Under the pieces are notes generated by a model, which saw nothing but the letters and a program-made list of their open reading frames with translations, was not told the origin of the DNA and ran no database searches. A stretch of DNA of 64,000 nt from Shinella fusca (lineage in GTDB: Bacteria; Pseudomonadota; Alphaproteobacteria; Rhizobiales; Rhizobiaceae): NCBI RefSeq assembly GCF_014203155.1, contig NZ_JACHIK010000006.1, positions 1 to 64,000 on the forward strand, given 5' to 3'. Position 1 is the first letter of the stretch, and every line of letters starts with the position of its first letter. This document shows positions 16,726 through 24,482 of this stretch, in pieces. A program made the translations under genes and the position numbers.

Positions 16726-17113
16726 TTGCCCAAAGTCGCACGTGCCTGTGGGTGTCCGCCGACCCTCGATTTGGTGAGGATCATCGGTAAGGTACCTGGA
16801 CCTAACCGCTCCAGTCGCACTTCCGGCCAACCGGACATGCGAGGACATCTTGAAGCAACGACGGTGCGGGCCTTTCTGGTGTCTGCCGGCTTTCCATCAG
16901 CCGGGGTTACTGAAGAGGCACACCTTCATTGCCGGACGTGCGGTCGGGTTCTCCCACCAATCCATGGCAGACAAAGCGAATTGAAGCCTAGGCGGGCTTC
17001 GGTTCACCGTTCGCGCATATGCGCATGCTTGGTTCCGGGGTCTCCACCGGCTGGTTCCAACGCGTTGCCGCATCTGCCCTTTGTCCTCCGGGTTTTCCCG
17101 GAGAAAGCTGGAT
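16726..17113 (+). ncRNA. Structured leader of ornithine decarboxylase, candidate speF RNA motif
   Basis: About 390 bases upstream of the decarboxylase hold several hairpins: CCGGCT/AGCCGG (16886-16904), GAAGCC/GGCTTC (16983-17000) and CTCCGGG-TTTT-CCCGGAG (17086-17103), the last ending 13 bases before the ribosome-binding site. The speF motif (Rfam) is a conserved RNA found upstream of this gene in Rhizobiales, so gene context and length fit. I infer control of decarboxylase expression at the RNA level. I identify it by position and structure, not by alignment to the consensus. Confidence 0.55.
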
Positions 17114-17128
17114 ATGGGGAATACCGAG

Positions 17129-18262
17129 ATGGCTTCTGCACGTATTATCGACTTCCTGAACACCCGACGTCCCGACGGTCCCTGCCTTGTGGTCGACCTC
17201 GATGTCGTGCGCGACAATTTCAAGGCCTTCCGCCACGCGCTGCCGGACAGCGCGATCTACTATGCCGTGAAGGCCAACCCGGCGCCGGAAATCCTGCGCC
17301 TTCTCGCCAGCATGGGCTCCAATTTCGATTGCGCGTCCGTCGCCGAGATCGAAATGGCGCTCGACGCCGGCGCGACCGCCTCGCGCATCTCCTTCGGCAA
17401 CACGATCAAGAAGGAACGCGACGTCGCCAAGGCCCATGCGCTCGGCGTCTCGCTCTTTGCCGTCGACAGCCACGAGGAAGTCGAGAAGATCGCCCGGGCC
17501 GCCCCCGGCGCCCGCGTGTTCTGCCGCGTCCTGACGGACGGCGAGGGCGCCGAATGGCCGCTCTCGCGCAAGTTCGGCTGCGTGCCGCAGATGGCCGTCG
17601 ACGTGCTCGTCTACGCCCACCAGCTCGGCCTTGCCTCCTACGGCGTCTCGTTCCATGTCGGCTCGCAGATGACGAAGCTCGACGCCTGGGATTCGGCGCT
17701 CGCCGATGCCAAGCGCGTCTTCGTGCAGCTTGCCAAGCAGGGCATCGAACTGAAGATGGTCAACATGGGCGGCGGCTTCCCGACGAAGTACCTGCGCGAC
17801 GTGCCGTCGGCGGAAGCCTATGGCCAGGCGATCTTCGGCGCGCTGAAGAAGCACTTCGGCAACCAGATCCCGGAAACCATCATCGAGCCGGGCCGCGGCA
17901 TGGTCGGCAATGCGGGCGTGATCAAGGCGGAAGTCGTCCTCGTCTCGAAGAAGTCGGACAACGACAACCACCGCTGGGTCTTCCTCGACATCGGCAAGTT
18001 CGGCGGCCTTGCCGAGACGATGGACGAGGCGATCCGCTACCCGATCCGCACGCAGCGCGACCGGGACGCGATGGAGCCCTGCGTGCTCGCCGGCCCGACC
18101 TGCGATTCGGCCGACGTGATGTACGAGAAGAACATGTACCCGCTGCCGGTCTCCCTGACGATCGGCGACGAGGTCCTGATCGAGGGCACCGGCGCCTATA
18201 CGACGACCTATTCGGCCGTCGCCTTCAACGGCTTCGAGCCGCTGAAGGCCTACGTCATCTGA
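17129..18262 (+). CDS. odc: Ornithine decarboxylase (fold type III PLP enzyme)
   Basis: A 377-residue PLP-dependent ornithine/lysine decarboxylase of the eukaryote-like alanine-racemase fold, converting ornithine to putrescine. The PLP lysine is K48 in YYAVKANP. The glycine-rich phosphate-binding motif is MGGGFPTKYL, and the catalytic cysteine is C325 in GPTCDSADVM. ATG at 17129 gives the family length and MASARIIDFL opening, with GGGGA upstream; an in-frame ATG lies at 17114. A long structured leader precedes it, a strong terminator follows, and a GNAT acetyltransferase comes next. Confidence 0.95.
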   Translation: MASARIIDFLNTRRPDGPCLVVDLDVVRDNFKAFRHALPDSAIYYAVKANPAPEILRLLASMGSNFDCASVAEIEMALDAGATASRISFGNTIKKERDVAKAHALGVSLFAVDSHEEVEKIARAAPGARVFCRVLTDGEGAEWPLSRKFGCVPQMAVDVLVYAHQLGLASYGVSFHVGSQMTKLDAWDSALADAKRVFVQLAKQGIELKMVNMGGGFPTKYLRDVPSAEAYGQAIFGALKKHFGNQIPETIIEPGRGMVGNAGVIKAEVVLVSKKSDNDNHRWVFLDIGKFGGLAETMDEAIRYPIRTQRDRDAMEPCVLAGPTCDSADVMYEKNMYPLPVSLTIGDEVLIEGTGAYTTTYSAVAFNGFEPLKAYVI

Positions 18263-18266
18263 CCAC

Positions 18267-18300
18267 CCGGCGCTCCCGTCCCTGCGGGAGCGCCGGTCCT
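18267..18300 (+). terminator. Terminator after ornithine decarboxylase
   Basis: CCGGCGCTCCCG (18267-18278) pairs perfectly with CGGGAGCGCCGG (18285-18296) around a 6-base loop, then TCCTTC. The 12-bp stem lies four bases after the stop codon. Confidence 0.8.
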
Positions 18301-18355
18301 TCACAATCAGTCCCAGATACCGTTTGAATCGGTTTTGAGTGCGGGAGGCCCGGAG

Positions 18356-18943
18356 ATGGCCGCTGTTCTTGATTCTGTCCGCGCGTTCTTCGCGCATGCC
18401 GCCTTCACCATCGACCGGGAGAACGCCGGCGACGTCGTCGCGCGCGAGCGTCTGCTCGACCGCGTGATGGGCGAGGCGCGCTTCCGCAAGTCCTCGGAAA
18501 AGCTGCGCCGCGGCCGCCTGCCGGCCGAAGGCCTTGCCCTCGTCGCGCGCGATGCGGACGGCCATGTCATCGGCACGGTGCGGCTGTGGAATGTCGAGGC
18601 GGGCGTCGACGCGGACGGCAATCCCGTTCCGGCGCTGCTGCTCGGGCCCCTCGCCGTCGATTGCGCGCACGAGGGCAAGGGCATCGGCGGGGCGCTGATG
18701 CGCGCGGCGATCACCGAGGCGCGGGGCCGCGGCCATGGCGCGGTGCTGCTCGTCGGCGATCCGGAATATTACGAGCGCTTCGGCTTTTTCGCCGGCAAGG
18801 CGCGGCATCTCGTCATGCCCGGCCCCTTCGAGCGCCGCCGCTTCCTGGCGCTGGAGCTGAAGGACGGCTGGCTCGACGGCGCGGCGGGCATTCTCGTGGC
18901 AAGCGGCACCCGGCTGGCGGGCGAGCAGCGCAGGGCGGCGTGA
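18356..18943 (+). CDS. GNAT-family N-acetyltransferase beside ornithine decarboxylase
   Basis: A 195-residue GNAT protein of the YhbS-like group. The acetyl-CoA loop reads LGPLAVDCAHEGKGIGGALM (near residues 98-117), and the conserved VLLVGDPEYYERFGF segment of YhbS-type proteins is present. ATG at 18356 is chosen because GGGAGGCCCGGAG lies directly upstream; an in-frame TTG at 18335 is less likely. It follows the decarboxylase by 93 bases including a terminator. A gene of this type next to ornithine decarboxylase suggests, but does not show, acetylation of a polyamine or related amine. Confidence 0.85.
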   Translation: MAAVLDSVRAFFAHAAFTIDRENAGDVVARERLLDRVMGEARFRKSSEKLRRGRLPAEGLALVARDADGHVIGTVRLWNVEAGVDADGNPVPALLLGPLAVDCAHEGKGIGGALMRAAITEARGRGHGAVLLVGDPEYYERFGFFAGKARHLVMPGPFERRRFLALELKDGWLDGAAGILVASGTRLAGEQRRAA

Positions 18944-19125
18944 CGGTTTGACTTGCCGGCGCGCTTGCGCTATCAGGCCGGCAGGGTGAGAGCCCCTGCC
19001 GTCCGCAAGCCTCCGGCTTTGGTGAAGTCTCTCTTCGATACGATCGGTCTTCCAGCATCCAGCATGCGAACCGGCGGCAATGCGGGCCCCCTCCGAAACG
19101 ACGCATGCCCGACTGGAGAACCGCC

Positions 19126-19572
19126 ATGCGTCCATCCTCGACGCCACTACCATCCCTCGACGCCCTGAAAGACCAGGCAAAGCGGCTGCGCGCGCGCTTT
19201 TCCGGCGAAGGACAGGGTATTTCCCATTCCCGTGCGCTGGAGCTCATCGCCGCGCAATACGGCTATCGCGACTGGAACACGCTGCACGCGGCTGTCGGCA
19301 ACCGGCCGCCGTTCAATCCGTGGATGCTCGGCGCGCGCGTGCGCGGGCACTATCTCGGCCAGCCCTTCGATGCCGAGGTGCTCGGCGTGCAGGCGATGTC
19401 GAGCCAGCCCGGCCGCTACCGCATGACGCTGCATTTCGACACCCCGGTGAACGTGTCGACCTTCGACAGCTTCTCCGTCTTCCGCCAGCGCGTGAGCTGC
19501 ACCGTGGACGAGACGGGGCGGACGGTGGAGAAGACCTCCAACGGCCGGCCGCATCTCGAGCTGGAGTGGTGA
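19126..19572 (+). CDS. Glyoxalase-superfamily-related small protein
   Basis: A 148-residue protein. The N-terminal 60 residues match the glyoxalase-related domain (Glyoxalase_8 type) seen in rhizobial genomes: LDALKDQAKRLRARF followed by GISHSRALELIAAQYGYRDW. The C-terminal half is beta-rich. ATG at 19126 follows CTGGAGAA; ATG at 19105 would add seven residues without a ribosome-binding site. No catalytic metal ligands can be assigned with confidence. The neighbours give no clear functional link, and it is convergent with the outer-membrane protein gene, three bases apart. Confidence 0.7.
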   Translation: MRPSSTPLPSLDALKDQAKRLRARFSGEGQGISHSRALELIAAQYGYRDWNTLHAAVGNRPPFNPWMLGARVRGHYLGQPFDAEVLGVQAMSSQPGRYRMTLHFDTPVNVSTFDSFSVFRQRVSCTVDETGRTVEKTSNGRPHLELEW

Positions 19573-19575
19573 GCC

Positions 19576-20739
19576 TCAGAACGTGCCGGAAAGCCGGGCC
19601 GCAAGGCCGTCGACCGTGAAGTCGGCGGCCGGGTCGGTCTCGTGGCGCAGGAGGCGGCTATATTCCAGAGTCACAGCGGTGCTCTTGGCGAAGGTATAGG
19701 TGAAGGCCGCTTTCGCCGAGCGCGTGCGGGTGCGATAGTCGTAATAGAGCCAGTCGCTGCGGGCCTCCTCGTAGCCGAGGGCGAGCTTCAGCTTCTCCGT
19801 CAGCGCCGTTTCCAGCGAAAGGCCGATGGTGCGCACGTCCTCGCCGAGCGGGTCGTCGATATCGGCAAGCTGGATATCGCGCAGGAAGGTCGCCTTCAGC
19901 ACGGTTTCCCGCGGGAGCCGGACGGCAAGTTCCGCCTTCAGGTAGGGGCGGGTGGGCTCGACGGATGTTCCGAGCGCGTCGCTTGCAACGCGCATGAGGC
20001 CGGCTTCCGCCATCAGCGTGACGGGACCGAAGGCGTGGCCGTAGGCGAGCGAGCCGCGCAGCGTCGTTGCCGGGAAGCGTTCGAAGACCTGCTGCTCGTT
20101 CGAGGGGATGTTATTGGTGCGGGCTTCCACCGTGGCGCCCAGTTCGCCGCCGAAGAGAGGCAGGATATGGCCGGCCGTGAGCGTGGCGAGGCGATAGCCC
20201 GCTTCGAGCTGCGTGCGGGGCAGGCCCGGAAGCGTGAATTCCGCAAGGCCCCGGTTGAGATTGGAGAGGGCGGCGGTGACGTGGCTCTTGCCGCCAGCGT
20301 GATCGACCGTCAGGTCGGCGCTTGCGGAAGCGACGACATCGGCCTTGCGGTAGCCGATCAGGAGGCCGGGCAGGGCAAGAAAGATGTCGCCGTCGCGCCG
20401 CTGCTCGATGCTGCCTTTCAGCGTGAGGCGGACGCCTTCGGCAAGCTCACGGGTGAAGCCGGTTTCGAGCCCGACCGTCCGCTCGTCGGCGAAACGGTAG
20501 CGGGCGAGGCGCCGCACGCTCGCTGTAAGCGCATAGGCGAATTGGCTGTCCTCAAGGTCGAAGCTGCCGCGCAGCGCGACCTTTCCCTCGCCGAAGGAGG
20601 CCGGCAGCGCTGTGGTATCCTTGAAAACGTTCGATGTCCGGCCGCCACCGAAGCTGTAGTTCACGGTTGAATCGGCCATTGCCGGGTTGCATTGGCCCCA
20701 TGCCAGCGCCGCAAAAAGCAGGCCATGAAGAGAGCGCAT
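19576..20739 (-). CDS. Outer-membrane beta-barrel protein
   Basis: A 387-residue exported protein. It has a signal peptide (MRSLHGLLFAALAWG core, cleavage after AMA near residue 22) and then repeated amphipathic strands such as KVALRGSFDLEDSQFAYALTAS, given here as residues 53-74, alternating with polar turns. It ends in phenylalanine (SGTF), the signal for outer-membrane insertion. It resembles the putative beta-barrel family BBP2. No transport function can be assigned. It is divergent from a small secreted Gly/Asn-rich protein gene across a 249-base AT-rich gap, so the two may share control. Confidence 0.75.
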   Translation of the reverse strand: MRSLHGLLFAALAWGQCNPAMADSTVNYSFGGGRTSNVFKDTTALPASFGEGKVALRGSFDLEDSQFAYALTASVRRLARYRFADERTVGLETGFTRELAEGVRLTLKGSIEQRRDGDIFLALPGLLIGYRKADVVASASADLTVDHAGGKSHVTAALSNLNRGLAEFTLPGLPRTQLEAGYRLATLTAGHILPLFGGELGATVEARTNNIPSNEQQVFERFPATTLRGSLAYGHAFGPVTLMAEAGLMRVASDALGTSVEPTRPYLKAELAVRLPRETVLKATFLRDIQLADIDDPLGEDVRTIGLSLETALTEKLKLALGYEEARSDWLYYDYRTRTRSAKAAFTYTFAKSTAVTLEYSRLLRHETDPAADFTVDGLAARLSGTF

Positions 20740-20988
20740 CGGATTCTGCCCCTGTCCGGTTTCGAAACGGAATCCTAGGGTTGCATGGTTAAAAATTCGT
20801 CCATAGGTTGATTTTCAATCTAGATCGGAAATTTATAGTATTAAAAGTTGTATCCGGTAGGGAATCGTTAAACTTGTAACTGTTATGGTTAACTGTTTGC
20901 TATGACTGGGAAATCCGGTTGAGTAAAGCAGGTCTTATATTACCTTTGATTGCGTACCGATGAGGTGCACAACCAAAGGAGAGAGACC

Positions 20989-21300
20989 ATGAACAAGACC
21001 CGCATCATCGCCCTCGCAACCGTCATCGCCTTTGCCGGCGCCAGCCAGGCGTCGGCCGGCGGCCTGCTCGGGATCGGCATCCTCGGCAACAAGACCCGCA
21101 CGGGCAGCATCGTCGTCGCCCCGAGCGTCGGCCTCGGCGTCGGCAACATCCTCAGCGACAACAACGGCAACAAGGTGCTGAACGGCGTGCTCGCGAACAA
21201 CCTCAACGGCACGCTGTCGGGCGTCCTCAACGGCTCGGTGCTGGGTATCCTCGGCGGTGCCGGCGGCAGCGATTGCGGCTGCAAGCATCGCCGTCACTGA
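20989..21300 (+). CDS. Small secreted Gly/Asn-rich protein with CGCKHRRH tail
   Basis: A 103-residue protein starting at ATG 20989 after AAAGGAGAGAGA. It has a clear signal peptide (MNKTRIIALATVIAFAGA, cleavage after ASA near residue 23). The mature part is rich in Gly, Asn, Leu and Val with a loose NG-spaced periodicity (LNGVLANNLNGTLSGVLNG). It ends in SDCGCKHRRH, which offers two Cys and two His. I recognise no family. It is divergent from an outer-membrane barrel gene and has a very strong terminator, suggesting a highly expressed monocistronic mRNA. It may be a structural or surface-associated polypeptide or a metal-binding one. Confidence 0.7.
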   Translation: MNKTRIIALATVIAFAGASQASAGGLLGIGILGNKTRTGSIVVAPSVGLGVGNILSDNNGNKVLNGVLANNLNGTLSGVLNGSVLGILGGAGGSDCGCKHRRH

Positions 21301-21331
21301 TCGCGCCTTCCCCGCCCCGCGCGGTCAGTGG

Positions 21332-21361
21332 CCCGGGAGAGCTTGGCTCTCCCGGGTTTTT
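21332..21361 (+). terminator. Strong intrinsic terminator after the small secreted protein
   Basis: CCCGGGAGAGC (21332-21342) pairs perfectly with GCTCTCCCGGG (21346-21356) around a 3-base loop and is followed by five T. It lies 31 bases after the stop codon. This is the cleanest Rho-independent terminator in the window. Confidence 0.95.
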
Positions 21362-21376
21362 CGCATGATGGAGGGA

Positions 21377-22366
21377 TTATCCGGTGAGGTCGACCACGCC
21401 GCAATCGCCCGCCTCGCTGGCGAAGGCGAGGAGCTTGCCGTTGCGGCTCCAGGCCATGGAGGTGACGGCGCCCTTGCCGGGGCGGCGCAGCAGCACCTCG
21501 CGGCTGTCGGAGAAGCGCGCGGCAAGCACCATGCCGTCCGAATAGCCGATGGCGACGACGTCCTCGGCCGGATGGCAGGCGACGGCCGTCACCATGACGT
21601 CGGCGCGCGTGCCGAGTTCGAGCGGCGGCTTGCCCATCGGGCCGTCCTTGGCCGCGAAGGGCCAGACGATGGCGGCCGGCGCGCCGGAGGAGGCGAGCCA
21701 CTTGCCCTTGGCCGACCAGGAGAGCGACTTCACCTTGGCCGGATAGCCGGTCATGCGCATGTGGCGCGTGTCGGCGCCGGGCTTGCTGTCGAGCTTCCAG
21801 CCGTGCAGGGCGTTCTCCTGCATGCTGGTGACGACGAAGCGGCCGTCCGGCGAGAAGGTGACGCCGGTATGGGCGCCCTTCCATTCGAGATCGACGGGCT
21901 GGCCGGCCATCGCCACCCAGTGCAGCGAGACGCCGTTGTAGCGTGCGACACCGATGCGAAGGCCCTTCGGCGCGAAGGCGATGCCCTCCACCGAGCGGCT
22001 TTCCGCAAACTCCCTGATCGTGCCGTCGGCAAGGCGCACGCGCGCCGTGCGGCCCTCGGCGAAGCCGACCGCGCCCTGCGGGCCGGCGGCGACGACGGAG
22101 ATCCATTTGCGCGGCACCTCGGCAAGCAGCGTCGCGGTGCCGTCGGCGGCAATGCGCATCACCTTGCCGTCCTCGCCGCCGGTGATCAGCGTGTCGTTCG
22201 CCTCGTCGCGCACGCAGGCAAGCAGCCCGTCATGCGCCTCGGTGACCTTCTGGCCGTGATCGAGACGGTGGATGGCGCCGGAGGCGGTGGCGAAGAAGGG
22301 CACGTCGCCGAGGAAGGCGGCCGCGACGACGTGGCCGTCGAGATCGAGAGGGGCGACTGTCGGCAT
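21377..22366 (-). CDS. WD40-repeat protein paired with COG0523 metallochaperone
   Basis: A 329-residue protein with about six to seven degenerate WD40 blades, for example VTFSPDGRFVVTSMQENALHGW, given as residues 167-188, and VTSMAWSRNGKLLAFASEAG near the C-terminus. There is no signal peptide, so it is probably a cytoplasmic beta-propeller that scaffolds other proteins. It lies 37 bases downstream of the COG0523 GTPase gene on the same strand, an arrangement I know from other rhizobia, suggesting a role with that metallochaperone. Its binding partner is unknown. Confidence 0.85.
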   Translation of the reverse strand: MPTVAPLDLDGHVVAAAFLGDVPFFATASGAIHRLDHGQKVTEAHDGLLACVRDEANDTLITGGEDGKVMRIAADGTATLLAEVPRKWISVVAAGPQGAVGFAEGRTARVRLADGTIREFAESRSVEGIAFAPKGLRIGVARYNGVSLHWVAMAGQPVDLEWKGAHTGVTFSPDGRFVVTSMQENALHGWKLDSKPGADTRHMRMTGYPAKVKSLSWSAKGKWLASSGAPAAIVWPFAAKDGPMGKPPLELGTRADVMVTAVACHPAEDVVAIGYSDGMVLAARFSDSREVLLRRPGKGAVTSMAWSRNGKLLAFASEAGDCGVVDLTG

Positions 22367-22403
22367 CAGGCTTCGTCTTTCATGCGCAGAGTGTCGTCCG
22401 GCT

Positions 22404-23510
22404 TCATGCCTTCTGTGCCTCGCAGGCCTTGAAGGTGCGTTCGATCTTCTCGCGGTCGAGGTCGCGGCCGATGAAGACGAGGCGGCTTTCGCGCTTCTCG
22501 CCGTCCTTCCAGGCGCGCTGGTGGTCGCCTTCGACGATCATGTGGACGCCCTGCACGACATAGCGCTCGTCGTCGCCGGCAAAGGCGATGATGCCCTTGA
22601 GGCGCAGGATGTTCGGGCCGTCCGTCTGGGTGATCTTCTGGATCCACGGGAAGAAGCGGTCGGGGTTCATCTCGCCGCCGCGCAGCGAGATCGACTGCAC
22701 CGCCACGTCATGGATCGGCGAGGCGTCGTGGTGATGATGATCGTGGTCGTGGTGATGGTCGTGATCATGATCATGGTGGTGATGGTGGTCATGATCGTGA
22801 TGATGATGGTCGTGGCCGCAATCGGGGCCGCAGACATGGTCCGGGTGGTCGTGATCGAGGAAATGCGGATCGTTTTCCAGTGCCCGCTCCAGGTTGAAGG
22901 CGCCCTGGTCGAGGACCTTGGTGAGGTCTATGTCCGAGCGGGTCGTGCGGTGGATGCGCGCGGAGGGGTTGATGGCCCGCACCGTCGCCTCGACCTTGGC
23001 CAGTTCCTCGGGGGTGACGAGGTCGGTCTTGTTGACGAGCACGACGTCGGCGAAGGCGATCTGGTCCTCGGCCTCGCGGCTGTCCTTCAGGCGCAGCGGC
23101 AGGTGCTTGGCATCGACCAGCGCGACGACGGCGTCGAGCTCGGTCTTCTGGCGCACGTCGTCGTCCATGAAGAAGGTCTGGGCGACCGGCACCGGATCGG
23201 CAAGGCCGGTGGTCTCCACGACGATGGCGTCGAAGCGGCCGGGGCGGCGCATCAGGCCCTCCACCACGCGGATGAGGTCGCCGCGCACGGTGCAGCAGAT
23301 GCAGCCGTTGTTCATCTCGTAGATTTCCTCGTCCGACTCGACGATGAGGTCGTTGTCGATGCCGATCTCGCCGAACTCGTTGACGATGACGGCGTATTTC
23401 TTGCCGTGGTTGCCGGTGAGGATGCGGTTGAGCAGCGTCGTCTTGCCGGCGCCGAGATAGCCGGTGAGCACGGTGACGGGAATGGGCTTGGGAAGGGCTG
23501 TTTCGGTCAT
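22404..23510 (-). CDS. COG0523 (CobW/YeiR/ZNG1-like) GTP-dependent metallochaperone
   Basis: A 368-residue G3E-family GTPase. Walker A is GYLGAGKT (residues 17-24), the metal-binding CxCC motif is NNGCICCTVRGDL, and the guanine-specificity motif is NKTD. A very long His/Asp-rich stretch of about 45 residues (coded near 22716-22860) separates the GTPase from the CobW C-terminal domain and probably binds Zn, Ni or Co. ATG at 23510 is chosen because the family sequence starts there; the frame is open to 23663 without similarity. Members deliver metals, most often zinc under limitation, to client enzymes. I found no convincing Zur site upstream. Confidence 0.93.
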   Translation of the reverse strand: MTETALPKPIPVTVLTGYLGAGKTTLLNRILTGNHGKKYAVIVNEFGEIGIDNDLIVESDEEIYEMNNGCICCTVRGDLIRVVEGLMRRPGRFDAIVVETTGLADPVPVAQTFFMDDDVRQKTELDAVVALVDAKHLPLRLKDSREAEDQIAFADVVLVNKTDLVTPEELAKVEATVRAINPSARIHRTTRSDIDLTKVLDQGAFNLERALENDPHFLDHDHPDHVCGPDCGHDHHHHDHDHHHHHDHDHDHHHDHDHHHHDASPIHDVAVQSISLRGGEMNPDRFFPWIQKITQTDGPNILRLKGIIAFAGDDERYVVQGVHMIVEGDHQRAWKDGEKRESRLVFIGRDLDREKIERTFKACEAQKA

Positions 23511-23595
23511 GGGAACCTCGAGCGGATAACAGGGACGGTAAAGGCGTCCGGTTGGCGACTGATATAGGAGATCGGACGGGCCAGCGCAAATGCCG

Positions 23596-24387
23596 TCAGC
23601 AAAGCGTTTCGACGTCGAAGGCCGCGACATCCTCGAGAAGGGCGACGAGGCCGCGGAGCGCATGGGCGATCAGTTGCTCGCCCTTTTCGGCCGTCGCCGC
23701 GCTCGCATCGCCCGCAACGCCCTTCGGGTTGAGGTCCGCCATCTTCCAGCCGAAGGCATGCGGGCCGTAGGCGCGCAGATAAGCGAAGCGCGCCGCGAAC
23801 TCCGCCTGCCGCGAGCCGAAGCGCTCGGCCTTGTCCATCCGCACAAGATCGGGATGGAGGGCGAGCATCACCGAAGTCTCGATATCGCCGCCGTGGATGT
23901 CGATGGCCTTGTCTTCCGGCGCGATCCAGCCTTCGGGCTGGCCGAAGCGGGTCCAGGCGGTGGCGACGACGAGCATGTCCAGCCGCACCCGCGCCTCGGT
24001 GGCGAGGATGGTCATCAGCGGCGAATTGCCGCCATGGGCGTTGAGCAGCACGAGCTTGCGGATGCCGAAGCGGTGGAGGTCTTCGGCGATGGCAAGCCAG
24101 CGCTCGATCGCCTCCGCATAGCCGAGCGAGCGCGTGCCGGGCACATCGAGATGCTCCGGCGAATAGCCGACCGGCTCGGCCGGAAGAAAGGTGACGGGAA
24201 GGTGCGGCGGCAGCACGGCCATCAGCCGCTCGGCGATGCCGTTCGCGATCAGCGTGTCCGTCTCCAGCGGCAGGTGGGGGCCGTGGCCCTCATGAGCGCC
24301 GAGCGGCAGGACGGCGATCCAGTCGGCCCGTTCGGCCGTCGGCAGGGTGAGGTCGTTTTCGGTCCATCGCAGGTTGGGATGTGCCAT
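23596..24387 (-). CDS. Creatininase-family amidohydrolase
   Basis: A 263-residue protein of the creatininase/MftE family. Metal-binding motifs are visible in LPLGAHEGHGPHLPLETD (Glu, His and Asp), in LLNAHGGNSPL and in DIHGGDIETSVML. ATG at 24387 follows GGAGAG. Family members hydrolyse cyclic amides, such as creatinine, or peptide-like substrates using two metals. It sits 85 bases upstream of the metallochaperone gene on the same strand. I infer it could be a client of that metallochaperone, but this is only proximity. The substrate is unknown. Confidence 0.88.
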   Translation of the reverse strand: MAHPNLRWTENDLTLPTAERADWIAVLPLGAHEGHGPHLPLETDTLIANGIAERLMAVLPPHLPVTFLPAEPVGYSPEHLDVPGTRSLGYAEAIERWLAIAEDLHRFGIRKLVLLNAHGGNSPLMTILATEARVRLDMLVVATAWTRFGQPEGWIAPEDKAIDIHGGDIETSVMLALHPDLVRMDKAERFGSRQAEFAARFAYLRAYGPHAFGWKMADLNPKGVAGDASAATAEKGEQLIAHALRGLVALLEDVAAFDVETLC

Positions 24388-24482
24388 GCTCTCTCCGATC
24401 CCGACTTGCCGCCCGCCTTGGTCCTCTGTCATACAGGGCCGGGCCCGTGATGCAAGGGCAGCGCGTTCTAGCGAGGCGATCG

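Noticed and set aside
16964-16984. Six-codon ORF (MADKAN) in the leader as a possible arrest peptide
   Set aside because: It has no ribosome-binding site and no ornithine- or arginine-related codons. It is too short to separate from chance.
16726-18327. 533-codon open frame across the decarboxylase leader and gene in another frame
   Set aside because: It overlaps ornithine decarboxylase entirely and its sequence is a frame-shadow. The leader is better explained as structured RNA.
22716-22860. Dense GTGATG/GTCATG repeats resembling a DNA repeat array
   Set aside because: They are the His and Asp codons of the metallochaperone's His-rich loop, so a coding explanation is sufficient. This is not a CRISPR; there are no spaced direct repeats.
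23511-23580. Possible Zur box upstream of the COG0523 gene
   Set aside because: The only candidate, around GACTGATATAGGAG, lacks the inverted-repeat symmetry of rhizobial Zur sites.
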